DNA from: Cavia porcellus
Lineage: Eukaryota; Chordata; Mammalia; Rodentia; Caviidae
Direction: 5' to 3'
Length of the DNA stretch: 64,000 nt
Assembly: GCF_034190915.1 (NCBI RefSeq)
Contig: NW_026947506.1
Coordinates: 28,954,748-29,018,747, forward strand
Below the pieces are notes generated by a model. That model worked only from the letters and a program-made list of their open reading frames with translations, ran no database searches and was not told the origin of the DNA. This document shows positions 22,331-32,393 of this stretch, piece by piece. The number at the start of each line of letters is the position of its first letter. The stretch's first letter is position 1. Position numbers and translations under genes: made by a program.

Positions 22331-23454
22331 AGGTAGGTTAGAGTAAAGCCATGTTGGCGTACAAGGATGTGGCACCATTGCGGTGTATCCGGAATCTCTG
22401 CTGTGCTGAGAGTTTCTGTGGAAGAGGTTCCTTAGGAAGCTTGCCGTGGTTGCCTTCTGCTCTGCTGTCACCTCAGGCCTCTTGAGTTAGGCAGGTGTCT
22501 GGGAAGTGCAGCCAACAGCTGTGCTCCACCGTTCAGACAGTCTGCAGAATATGGACTTGGTGAATGTGGTTTGGGCCTCGACTGTGTCTGAAAGCACAGC
22601 ACGTTGTGGAGTATTTTTTTCTCAGTTTTTGAAGTAAATAGAAGTAACAGGCAGTGGTACTTTTTTTGCACTGTAACCTCCAGCTGGGTGGCTGCGTGGG
22701 TCGAGGTCCAGGTCTGAGATGGCAGCCTGGAGAGGAGGGAAGGGCAAGGACCCAGAGTGGTGATGTCCTGCAGGGGGAGGGGAGCAGCTACCCACTGCTG
22801 TGCCAACGAGTGTAAGCATTCAGGTACTTTCATCTGAATTCATGCCTTAGGATAGAAACCCAAAGCTGAATATATAGAAAAATATCTTAAATGTGAAGTC
22901 TTTCCTGCCAAAACGAGTGTTTAGATGGTGCTGGATCTAGGTTGCAGGTTAAAAAGTCATGTTCTCAGAGTTTATGTGATAGAGCAATAACTTAAAATAG
23001 TGTTTTATAATGTTGATTTTTTTTTTTCCCCCCTTGGGCAGCAGACAGTCCAGTTTCTCTTTGTTGGTACAGAGTGATTTCACTTACATGGGTCATGATG
23101 GAAGGTGGGAGTATTACAGATAAGCCTAGGAAGATGTACATGGTGGATGTCTCTGGATGAGAAGATTTGCAGATGTGTCTCGTATTTATAGTGATTGCAT
23201 TTGTAATAAGAAACACTCAAAAGATTTCAGGTCTTTAGAATAAGACTATAAATATTGTGAAAATTTAAGTTGCTAAGGAAATCAGTAAAACATGGGAGAC
23301 ATTCAGCTCTTAGAGGTGCACTGAATGGATTAGAAAAACCTGAAACAGTATTTTTGGCAATAGCAAGTGTTAAAATGATGAGCAACAAAACTCGTCAAAG
23401 ACGTTCAAGGTTCATGTAGGGGCTCTTTTACGGTATGGATAATACTTAGTGTCT

Positions 23455-23660
23455 GATGAGTGTTGCTTAGTGATCGCACAGATTCTGGGGTCAGCCTGCC
23501 TGGCTCACTCGCTTGGGCAAGTCTCTTACTGTACTTCGGTTTGCTCAGTATAGTAGTAGTTGTCTTGCAGGATTTCAGTGTGAGAGGAAAGAATATATGT
23601 GAAGTGCCACATAGTGATGTGTTAGTGATTACTTATGCATTCGTTCTTCTAAGTGAATGT
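23455..23660 (+). repeat. MIR SINE
   Basis: GATTCTGGGGTCAGCCTGCC, CTTGGGCAAGTCTCTTACTG, then TGTGAAGTGCCACATAG follow the MIR order from left to right. Confidence 0.65.
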
Positions 23661-24214
23661 TGTGTCGTCATTCAGCAAACCATGTGAAGGCATTTGGGAG
23701 CTTTGTATCCTGAGTCTTTCGAAGGAATGAGTGCCTGTATGAGGTGCTGAAAAATAAAAATAGTTTTGGAGAGTGTGCTTTTTGTGATTGACAAAGCAGT
23801 TGGGGAGAAACTTTAATAAATACGCTGTTTAGTTTAAGAGTGAATATGTTCTAACTTAGTACTCTCAGTGGCCATTTTTATTACTGAAGCCTTTGTATAT
23901 CTGTCTTTAGGTAAATTTTGCTTAACATAGTCTTGGTCATAAAGGTGCCTGAGCAATAATTTAATGACCTTGAAACACTCTCCATCAAGATAAAAGCTCT
24001 GCTCCCCGTTTCCAAACTTTAGAACAGCTCGTGCTGAACTAATCTCCGTGGGAAACATGAGCAGAGCAAGCAAAGCAGGGTGTGCATGGCACCACACTGC
24101 TGTCCATTCGCAGAGTCACCCTGATGCAATTCCAACGCATGGACTCATTCTGTTGGTCAGCACATCTATTTATGTACTCTGACAGTTACTGCCTAATTTG
24201 TAAAATACCCAGTT

Positions 24215-24680
24215 TTTGTTTGTTTGTGTGTGTGGCAGGAATCAAGCCCAGGGCCGGGTGCTTGCCGGCGGCACTGTGCTGCTGCGCTGCACTCCCAGCT
24301 CCTCCAGTTTTATTTACTCAGTCTTTCTCCTGCAAAGTGTCAGCCTTGTTTTATAATAAATCTGAAAACTGCATGTTGCACCCTCCTCTCATATCTGATT
24401 TTTTAAAGTAAATAATATGTATAGCCCACCAATTTAGAAACAGCTTTTTATTTTCCTTTGACAGTACTGGGATTAAACCCAGGACCTAGCTACTCACACA
24501 TGCTGGACAAGTGTTCCACCCTCAGCTATATCTCTTTATTTACTTTTACTTATTTTTATAATGAGACAGAGTCTTGCTAAATTTCCTGGGCTGTCCTCAG
24601 TCTCAGAATCCTCCCTCCTCACCTTCTCACCTTACCCTGAGTAGCCGCCTTTATAGGCATGGCTACTGCATCCAGCCTTA
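24215..24680 (-). repeat. Degenerate ID-like pieces and antisense B1
   Basis: ID-like remnants appear at about 24230-24300 (GGAATCAAGCCCAGGG) and 24461-24535 (GTACTGGGATTAAACCCAGG, CCCTCAGCTATATCTC). A diverged B1 follows at about 24545-24680 (GAGACAGAGTCTTGCTAAA). Confidence 0.55.
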
Positions 24681-26370
24681 CTAACATTTTCGTAAGTGTC
24701 CAGGACTCAGGCAGCTTGTAGTGTCAGCTGCAGGGAGGAGGACATGAAACCTGACAAATCTGTGTCTGACCCATTAAATCCCCGCCCAGAACTGGCAAAC
24801 TTGGTTTTTTGCTCCTTTTCACCAGAGCCAGTTGGCCTGGAAAGTGTCGTCACCAGCCGCCCGGACCCTCGTCAAGCTGATCCTTGTTGCAGGGAGATGT
24901 GGGCCTTCTGTGGGCAAAGAGAGGCAGTGAGGAGCAGACAGGCAGTGTCTCTTCATCGGAGCTGTCCCAGACACTTGGCTGTGTATGCTTTTTCAATAGA
25001 AACATTCTTTTAACTCTGTTTTATTAACCTTTTTTGAAAAGCAAAACATAGGTTGGACATACTTTCACATCAAATACAAACCCACAGCATTTAAAATTTG
25101 TACAGTTTTCTTTATCCACTCTTCTGTTGGTACTGTGTTTGTAGGTTTTACTGTGTAGTGACTTCAGTGACATGTGACAGCACGTGCTACTTTTCTTGCT
25201 CACCATTCTGTCACCCAGGACACCCACAGCCACCAGGACAGCTCTATGTCAGACTGTAAGTCAGGTCAGGGCGGTTTCCCATTTCTCTTTCTCTGAGGAT
25301 CAGAGAAAGGCTGAGTTCTCCTTGTGGAAAAGGCAGAAACACAAGGGGACAGGCTAAAGCCTTGTGCTGTTGTCACATTCACTGGAATTCTTTGGCCAAA
25401 GCTGTGTCCTGCAGTTACAACTGCATTGGGGTGAGATGCACTGCAGAAGTACATGCAGGCCTGTGCTGGAAAATGCTCAACAGCTGGCTTTTCCAGGATG
25501 AGATAAAGTTGTTGCTTTCTGTGGTATAAATGTACCCACCGTGGCCAATTTCAACTTGCTACGGTTGGCTCCCACAGTTCTTGAGCTTGTAGCAGTTAGC
25601 TCCCATGAGCCAGTGTGAGCCAGTGCCTGCCGGCTGGGCCACCAGATGGCAAGGGGTATGTGGTGTGTGAGCCCATGGCAGAGAAGGACTGAGATGGTCT
25701 TCCAGCCTAAATCTTAGGCTGAGTTTTTTCCCTACCCAACCTCACTGTAATCAACATTGCCACATGTTTCCCTAATGACAATTATTATCTTAGGACAGAG
25801 GATGAAAAAGCAATTCCTATTTTTGGAGGTACTTAAGACTTGTAAAATTATAGTAGTAACAGTTTACTCTGCCAGTAGTTATTGCTGAAGGATTTGTATT
25901 TATACACTTGCTTTACTTACCAGTGTGATACATTACACTGATACATTACCAGTGTCCTTGTTCCATTGAAAGTATGATCAAGGGGCATTTCTCTCTTCGT
26001 TTTATGAATTACTTGTTATGTTAGACTATTTAAAGGTTTGTGAATACTTTATATAAAAGCACAGAGTCTGGTCAGAGACAGAATAAGTGGCCGTTTTTTG
26101 TGTTAGTTGTTTGCTAAGAGAAAACATACAGGCATGGTGCCTCTTTATAACACAAGCAGAAGACTACACAAGGGTTTCTTCACTGTGTCTCCAAGCTGTC
26201 CAGCTGCCGTCCTCAGAGGCAGCATTTGTAGGGTTTCCCCTGTAGTATCCCAAGGACAAAATGTGCCTGCACAGGTGAGTGGGAGTGTTTGTGTGTGTGT
26301 ATTTTAACTAAGTAACAACAGTTTCAGCCACAGTAGATTATATCTCATGTTTTCAGTAGCCATACAGATT

Positions 26371-26590
26371 GTCTTATATTTTTTCTGATACTAGGAATGG
26401 AACCCAGGGTTTTGTGCAAGCTAGGAAAATGGTCCACTACAGAGTTACTTCGTTAGTCCTTTGTAAAGAAGAAAAAAATTTTTTTGTGATAGATTCCTAC
26501 TGTGTGGCCTAGACAGGTCTCAAACTTGTGATCCGGTTGCCTCAGCCATATCAGCAGCTGGGACTGTAGGTGTGTATCACTATGTTTATT
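26371..26590 (-). repeat. Degenerate ID-like SINE plus antisense B1
   Basis: Contains GATACTAGGAATGGAACCCAGG (ID-like; seen about 26388-26410) and then an old B1 (CTACTGTGTGGCCTAGACAGG, CTGGGACTGTAGG). Confidence 0.55.
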
Positions 26591-26599
26591 ATTTTTTTT

Positions 26600-27230
26600 T
26601 ATTGAGGTTTTTTTCTTAATTGCATAACACATTGTTATGCTACCAATGCCAAAACGTGTTCAGATGCCCATTTTCATTTTATTCCTTCCCCAATTCTCTC
26701 ACTGCCTAGAATACTTTGTCATTATTATTATGTTCATTATTTTTTAGTTTTATCTTTTTATTGCTTCATTGCGGAAAATTTAAGAAAGTGTATCTTTGTA
26801 TACATACAGATACTCACATATATATGCACACAAATATGTAAATATATTCTCATTATCACACAAAGGGCAGCATATTATTCCTGTTCTTCTGCATCTTGCT
26901 TTTTAACAAATATCACTTAAATATTCAGTAAGATACTCCAAAAAAGTACAGAGGATCACTTTTTACAGCTGCATGCTAATTCGCTGGGTGCATAAACTAT
27001 AACATCTGATCTCCTGTTGACAAATATTTGGGTTATTTCCTGTCCTTGTCATAATTAGTGCTAGGATGGATAGCTTTGTGTGTATATCCTTTCATGTTTT
27101 TGTCACATTTTTATTATTTTATATTCAGGATAGATTGCTGGAGGAAGGAATGGGTCAAAGTAGGTAGCTTAGAGAGTATATTCCCTCAGAGAGGAATTAA
27201 AATCAGGCATGTTCATCGTGGGGTAAGTGC
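26600..27230 (-). mobile_element. Old L1-like fragment
   Basis: ATTCTTCTGCATCTTGC-like text, GACAAATATTTGGGTTATTTCC, and GGATAGATTGCTGGAGG with ATGGGTCAAAGTAGG recall the 'tool-mark' order of L1/L2 3' ends in minus orientation. It is heavily diverged, so the class is uncertain. Confidence 0.4.
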
Positions 27231-27660
27231 AGTGATAAGGTTCTCAGAGTTTTAATTAATAATCTGTTGTATCTGTCTCCAGTTCCCCCCTCTAATAGGA
27301 GGAAGAGGAGGGGGAGCAGGTTTTCTGAGTGATTCTGTAGAGGGATAATTGTGTACAAAGGGCAGAGATATGAAGGCTTTTCCTTATTTCATATTTCTGT
27401 AAGCTAATTTTCAGAAGCAAAATTACTTGGACAGTTAACTGGGCATAAGAGAATGTTTTTTACAGGTCTTTATTTTGTAAAACTGTTTATTAAAGGCTTG
27501 TCCCAGTTTTTACTGCCAATTTTACTTGAATTTTACTTATACCCTTTGTCAATACTATATTTTCATTTAGTTTTTTTCTAACTTGGCAAATGATAAAAAG
27601 CTGTCTTTGCTTTAATTTGCATTTGGTGACCTAATTATTGTTTCTGTTTTATGAGGGTTT

Positions 27661-27875
27661 TTTTTGACAGGCAAGTGCTATACCGCTGAGCTATATCCCC
27701 GGCCCATGAGCTCTTTATGTAGAAAAGGTATTAATGAGTGTTGCAATTTTTTTCTAAGCACTGCGTCTAAATTTTGCAACTTTACTTCCTGTTTTTTTTT
27801 TTAATGTTGGGGATAGAACCCCGGGGCCTTTCCATGGTAGCCAGGTGTTCTACCACTGAGCTACACCCACCGGCT
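27661..27875 (-). repeat. Two antisense ID-like SINE remnants
   Basis: One is truncated at about 27665-27706 (AGGCAAGTGCTATACCGCTG, CCCCGGCCC). The second, at about 27795-27875, shows GGGGATAGAACCCCGGGG and CTACCACTGAGCTACACCC. These are older than the copies with clean target duplications. Confidence 0.65.
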
Positions 27876-28842
27876 CTTGTCTCCAGATTTTGATATCAAA
27901 CATGTTGGTTGCATTTTTCTTTCTTCTGTTGCTTATAAATTGGGAAAATCCTTTTCCCTCTAGAGTCTCTTGATGAGCTCTCACTTCATAAGCACTTTTA
28001 AATTACCACCGTGTGCATATGTGAACAATTTTCAGGGTATAAAATTGCAATTCATGAATTCATTCATTCTGAATCCACCAAACTAGCATCATCCCAAGAT
28101 AAAATTCAAATAGTAGAAAGAGAAGGAGAGTTACTGCAAATGCATAAATTCATGTGTGTAACCTATAATTGGGTTGATGTCCATGAGTCCTCCAAATCTT
28201 GCCCTGGTACACTTTGAAGTTGTGTTCTGGGAGAAAAAAAATCAAAACAACCAACAATCCTGAACACAGTAACAACCCCCTGAGGAAGAGTCTATCATTA
28301 GTACCGTTTTAGAGAAGGGGAAAAAGAGGCGTTAGGAATACCGTGGGCTCTTCCAAAAGTTTTACTGAATAGAATTTCAGCCTACTTTATATATGCATAA
28401 AAATGTTTCGCTATTTATGTAGTTTTTTGTAATTTTTTATTTTATAACTAGTGCCTGTATTTTTAATGGTATTTTATTACTACTACTGTATAAAATATCA
28501 TTGGCTAGTTCTCTTGTTAAAATAATTTGCTCATGAAGTTTACATTGAAGCTTTGGTTCATAAAAATTCTTTAAAATGAAAGTAGTTTTGGCTTTCTGTG
28601 CTGAAGCGAGAAGGTGACAAATGTTGGAGCTTGCCAGACATTTTGTAGGTGACTTGGAGTCAGGGTCAGCTTAAGTAAGACGTTCTGTTTTGTTTGAAGA
28701 AAACTGAGTATTTTTTTTCTCTCCTGTAAGATTTCAAAACATTTTGTGAATGACTGAGTTGTACTTCAGAAATAAAAAGCGGGGTACCAGATTCCAGCTT
28801 GTGAAGCCTTAACAGACTTCTTTTCCTTCCCCCTTTCCTCAG

Positions 28843-28962
28843 GAACGTGGAGCACCAGTTTCCCGGGCAGGCCGCCGCTCCCGTGCCCGCGTACCCGGCG
28901 CTCAGCCCGCTGCAGATGCTGTGGTGGCAGCAGGTGTACGCCCACCAGTATTACCTGCAGTA
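28843..28962 (+). CDS. HERPUD2: HERPUD2 coding exon (conserved LQMLWWQQ segment), GC-rich
   Basis: This exon begins after TTCCTCAG and ends before GTGAGT, with one base completing a glycine and two starting a tyrosine. It encodes NVEHQFPGQAAAPVPAYPAL and then SPLQMLWWQQVYAHQYYLQ, which includes the LQMLWWQQ motif conserved between HERP proteins. By hand count 36 of its 39 whole codons end in G or C, against 12 of 38 and 19 of 51 in the two exons before. Relative to human from memory, the segment before the conserved motif is enriched in Ala and Pro. The frame and splice sites are intact, so the change looks like base-composition drift, not decay. Confidence 0.94.
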
Positions 28963-29776
28963 GTGAGTTCGCCAGCCCGCGGCCTTCGCCTCCTCCTTCT
29001 GGGATTAGTTTATTTCCAGTTTCAGCTCAGATATCTTGATTTGGGATTTCATTTGCTGATATATTTAATTAGTTACTGAAAATTATTACGAGAAAGAATT
29101 TGCAAACAACTCAGCAGCTACCAGAATTCTAAATTATTTGGCTGAAGGAAAAAGGCTTCACCTCCATTTCATGTCGGTTAAACCTGTTCCTTGCCCCTCT
29201 CTCTGATCCCTGGTGATGTGTAGCAGTGTCTGGATTGATACTGATTCGTAGATAGAGCTCACAAAAAATCAGGATTGGGGTTGAGGAGTTGTTGTCTAAA
29301 ATGTGTTTATTATCTTCAAATGGTAGCACGAGTCATTTTTCACAAACAGTAGATACAGGGGATAATTACTCATTTTTTATATAAGCCTTTGAAAACATTT
29401 GGGGCTGGGGAGAGTCAGGGGACGAAGATGTCTATCCCGTGTAGAATAACAGAAGGGTGGTGAGCAGCGGAGCTCTGGACACTCATCACGTGCTTGCGAG
29501 GAGTGGGGTAGACAGGGCCGAGAGGCGCCCCACTGCCCGCGTCTCCGCCAGCACCCTCGCTGCCTGTGGAGAGGGCGCCCTCGCAGCTCTGCAGCCGCCA
29601 CCCCACGCTGGGCACTGCTCCTCGCTGGGCACTGCTCCTCCCGGAGTTTGAGTGTGCCTAAGAAGGCGCAAGAGCTGTGGCTTTTCCCGTTAGGTTCCTA
29701 AGAAGGACCTGGGTCTCCTGGGAGGCGGTCACCCCACAGTGTGGTGAGCTGCTTCTTTCTCCGGTGCCAATTTCAG
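28963..29776 (+). other. HERPUD2: HERPUD2 intron, GC-rich 3' half
   Basis: The first half (to about 29400) is AT-rich. From about 29450 to 29720 it is GC- and CpG-rich, including a local GCTGGGCACTGCTCCTC direct repeat at about 29607-29640. No gene is seen. Confidence 0.85.
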
Positions 29777-30091
29777 CCAAGCCGCGGTCTCGGCGCAGGC
29801 CACGCTGGGTGCCGGCGCAGCCCTGCCTCCCAGTGCGCAGCCTTTAAACCTGGCCCGCGCTCCCGGAGAGGAGCCCGCGCCGGCCCCAAACCTGGACAAC
29901 CAGGCGGCGAACGAGAACGTTCCCGTGAACGCGCAGGGCGGCCCCGCGCTCAACGAGGATGACTTCAACCGCGACTGGCTGGACTGGGTGTACACCTTCT
30001 CCCGCGCCGCCATCCTCCTCAGCATCGTGTACTTCTACTCCTCCTTCAGCCGCTTCGTCATGGTGATGGGCGCCATGCTGCTGGTGTATCT
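29777..30091 (+). CDS. HERPUD2: HERPUD2 coding exon (linker and membrane segment), GC-rich
   Basis: The largest exon in the window (1 + 312 + 2 bases), between AATTTCAG and GTGAGT. It encodes QAAVSAQA, an Ala/Pro-rich linker, the conserved FNRDWLDWVYTFSRAA block and a long hydrophobic hairpin-like stretch ILLSIVYFYSSFSRFVMVMG plus AMLLVYL. That stretch is the presumed ER membrane anchor, leaving both termini cytosolic by family precedent. About 13 of 104 codons end in A or T, so it is very GC-rich. The linker (ATLGAGAALPPSAQPL) differs strongly from the Asn/Thr-rich human version from memory, while the membrane part is nearly unchanged. Confidence 0.95.
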
Positions 30092-30684
30092 GTGAGTGAT
30101 GCTTGCTTGCTTCCTGGCCCTCCCTCGGTGGCCGTGAGCCGGTCCAGCACAGCCCCTGGCGTGCTGTGAGCGCAGGCGGGAGGGTGGTGAGCGCTGCCGG
30201 GGCTGTGCTGAAGAAGAGTGTTGGTCAGAATTATTTAGAAGCAGGATTTTTGTTCAGTGTGTTTTATAGGGAGCATTAGTTCAAGGAGACGTGTTTTTCA
30301 GTTACTTAGAACTCGGAATAGTCAATGTACTTCTGCATAAGAATGTTCTTTTTAATGATAATTATCATTAATAATTAGGTTATACAGATAGCAAGTTGTA
30401 CTTATAAGACTGATTCTTCTCTTGTGTTACCTTCTTTTTGGGACAAAAGTGGTCCAGTTGTGTTTTAGTTTGAAAAATACAAAAGAAAAAGATTTTGTGA
30501 TGCCTAATATGTTTTTGTATCTAACATGGGGCTAGTTAAGTCCCTGATAGACTTTTAGATTTGAATTGGCTTTTGTTTTCCTGTCATTGCTTTGAGGAAG
30601 GCAGTTTGTTTTTCTTTTGTAGGATACTAATGTTTTATACTATTAGGATGAAAAAATGGCAATTTGTCTTCTTTTCCTGAACAG
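30092..30684 (+). other. HERPUD2: HERPUD2 intron
   Basis: GT-AG intron (GTGAGT to CTGAACAG). The first 100 bases stay GC-rich, then it becomes AT-rich. Nothing else is recognised. Confidence 0.85.
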
Positions 30685-30799
30685 ACATCAAGCTGGATGG
30701 TTTCCCTTTAGGCAAGAAGGTCAGCAGCGGGCTCCCAACAACAATATAGAAATTAACCATGACGGGCAGCATGCCAACAATGTAGAACTTGAAGAAATG
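30685..30799 (+). CDS. HERPUD2: HERPUD2 coding exon (post-membrane segment)
   Basis: This exon (1 + 114 bases) lies between CTGAACAG and GTATGT. It completes a leucine and encodes HQAGWFPFRQEGQQRAPNNN followed by an Asn-rich stretch and NVELEEM. It matches human HERPUD2 after the membrane anchor with small changes; one or two residues appear absent near QEGQQ. Codon third positions return to a mixed state (16 of 38 G or C), unlike the exon just before. Confidence 0.94.
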
Positions 30800-31262
30800 G
30801 TATGTTATTGAAGGTGTCAAATAAAGATTTCTCCTTAGCACTGTGTGGGACCAGCATGATGAAAAGAGCATGGCTGTTCTTAAGCGTTTATGAAATGGTG
30901 TGTGAAGAAAAGCTAACATCGACTGTGGTAGTTTCAACTGGGAGAGTGTAGACTATAATACTGAGTATTATAGAATAAAATGGGAAAGGATTAACATTCT
31001 TTCTTAAAACAGCCCGGGAAGAAAGTTATACACATAGGGAGAGTTTATTATATTATGTTGTATTGATTTCACATTTAAACTTGAATGTCCAGAGACCAGT
31101 TTTGGGCTTCACACAGGTTTGCAGTGACAGTGTGTCCTTCACTCACTAGGTGCCCTTAGCCCTGCCCTTTTACAAAGAGGAGCTGCGCCTGTCTCTTCCC
31201 ACTGTGAGTTGATGCTGGCGGTGCAGCTCGCTCAGGAGAGTGTTTCTTGTTTTGTTTGAAAG
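30800..31262 (+). other. HERPUD2: HERPUD2 last intron
   Basis: GT-AG intron (GTATGT to TTTGAAAG). No repeat or gene is recognised. Confidence 0.85.
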
Positions 31263-31424
31263 GAGCGCATTATGGACGATGGGCTGGAAGATGAGAGTGG
31301 AGAAGACACAGGGGAAGACACCAGCACAGCTCAGAGGCCTGGACTGATGGCTTCGGCGTGGTCTTTTGTCACCACCTTCTTTACTTCTCTAATACCAGAG
31401 GGACCTCCCCCGGTTGCCAATTAG
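31263..31424 (+). CDS. HERPUD2: HERPUD2 terminal coding exon
   Basis: Phase 0 start after TTTGAAAG, with 53 codons and a TAG stop. It encodes an acidic segment (ERIMDDGLEDESGEDTGED) followed by RPGLMASAWSFVTTFFTSLI and PEGPPPVAN. This is the conserved HERPUD2 C-terminus, ending in VAN as in human from memory. The hydrophobic SAWSFVTTFFTSLI piece lies after the acidic region; whether it associates with membrane is not shown by sequence alone. With the six exons before it the visible protein is about 352 residues; adding about 49 upstream gives near 401, against 406 in human. Confidence 0.96.
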   Translation, partial: ERIMDDGLEDESGEDTGEDTSTAQRPGLMASAWSFVTTFFTSLIPEGPPPVAN

Positions 31425-31870
31425 ACCTAAAAACTGTGCCAGCTGTAAAGAGGCTCTGATTTTAGGAAAGTGGTTTAATAACAGTGCAATTTCAAAAAAG
31501 TTTATAACTTTCTTTTGATCATGATGTACAGAGGTGTCCTATTCTTTAAGCTTCTCATGCGTATGAGTGTTTTAAGCACAAATGGACTACTAAGTGTGTG
31601 ATTTTTTTTTAAGATCCTAACAGAACATAGCATAACAGCATTGATCTTCTAGGTTTTATTCATTTCAATTATGTAAAAGATACTGGGACAGACCAATCCG
31701 TGCGTGTCTTATTTCTTTAAAGAGCTGCTTCCCCTATAATGTCCATAGCTAGTAATCCAGCCCTTTAATGTGTAATTTGAATAAATATATCTATTTTCTG
31801 TGAATTATCCTGTAAGTTTTAAACAGAATGACCTCATAGTTTTTAATAAAGAATATTATTTACCTAAAAT
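31425..31870 (+). other. HERPUD2: HERPUD2 3' UTR (end estimated)
   Basis: AT-rich sequence follows the stop codon without any repeat for about 450 bases. The end is placed about 20 bases after the AATAAA at 31845; longer or shorter forms are possible because other signals exist. Confidence 0.7.
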
Positions 31871-31942
31871 GTGCTAGTAGCATCTTGCCCAGCCATAAAG
31901 CAATAAACTTCTCAGTAATCTTAATTTTGACAATTGAATAAA
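31780..31942 (+). promoter_or_regulatory. HERPUD2: Cluster of polyadenylation signals
   Basis: Perfect AATAAA hexamers occur at 31780-31785, 31845-31850, 31902-31907 and 31937-31942. Any could direct cleavage of the HERPUD2 transcript; the sequence does not tell which is used. Confidence 0.75.
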
Positions 31943-32217
31943 TGGTGAATACTTTCCATTTTAAGGGTGTGCATCCCATCATTTGGAATTAACACCTTAA
32001 CAGGAAAAAAGGCAGCTCTTCAGTGGAATTAACAGTGACACAAAATGTTTGATACAGGCAGTACTTTTATAAAAGGAAATTGTTCCCTGTAATTTTTTTA
32101 AATAAAAAAATCAGTTATGAATGATGGTAAACAGTCTTGTTGGTATTTGCTCAAATTCTTCAATAATCTATGTAAAAAAGACCTATGTAAAAAAAAATCT
32201 ATGTAAGTTTCAGTCTT

Positions 32218-32393
32218 TTTTTTTTTTTTTTTGGTTTGTTTTGTTTTTTGAGACAGTGTCTCAGCAGTGTAGTTCATGCAGTGTAGTTAATCTTGGACTC
32301 ACTGTGTAGCCCAGAGTGCCCTTCAACTTTTGGTGATCCACCTGCCTCAGCCACTGAGTGCTGGGATTGCAGGCATGTACCACCATGGCTGGC
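32218..32393 (-). repeat. B1 SINE
   Basis: Antisense B1 with a long poly-T tail side, GAGACAGTGTCTCAGCAGTG, a duplicated TGTAGTT region, GAGTGCTGGGATTGCAGGC and CATGGCTGGC at the end. Confidence 0.8.

Larger units (their letters stand above)
21371..28842 (+). other. HERPUD2: HERPUD2 intron
   Basis: The longest complete intron in the window (GTAGGT to TTCCTCAG). It contains a MER5-like DNA transposon (21540-21725), an unassigned repeat (22060-22330), a MIR (23455-23660), degenerate ID-like and B1 pieces (24215-24680, 26371-26590 and 27661-27875) and an old L1-like region (26600-27230). In 24700-26370 and 27880-28840 I see nothing definite. Confidence 0.85.

Noticed and set aside
22468..22833. 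121-codon minus-strand open frame
   Set aside because: No family resemblance, no conserved context; a low-stop stretch in a HERPUD2 intron.
15424..31424. HERPUD1 as the identity of the gene
   Set aside because: The linker and C-terminal residues (SEGLRQR, ending in VAN) and the exon content match HERPUD2 as remembered, not HERPUD1.
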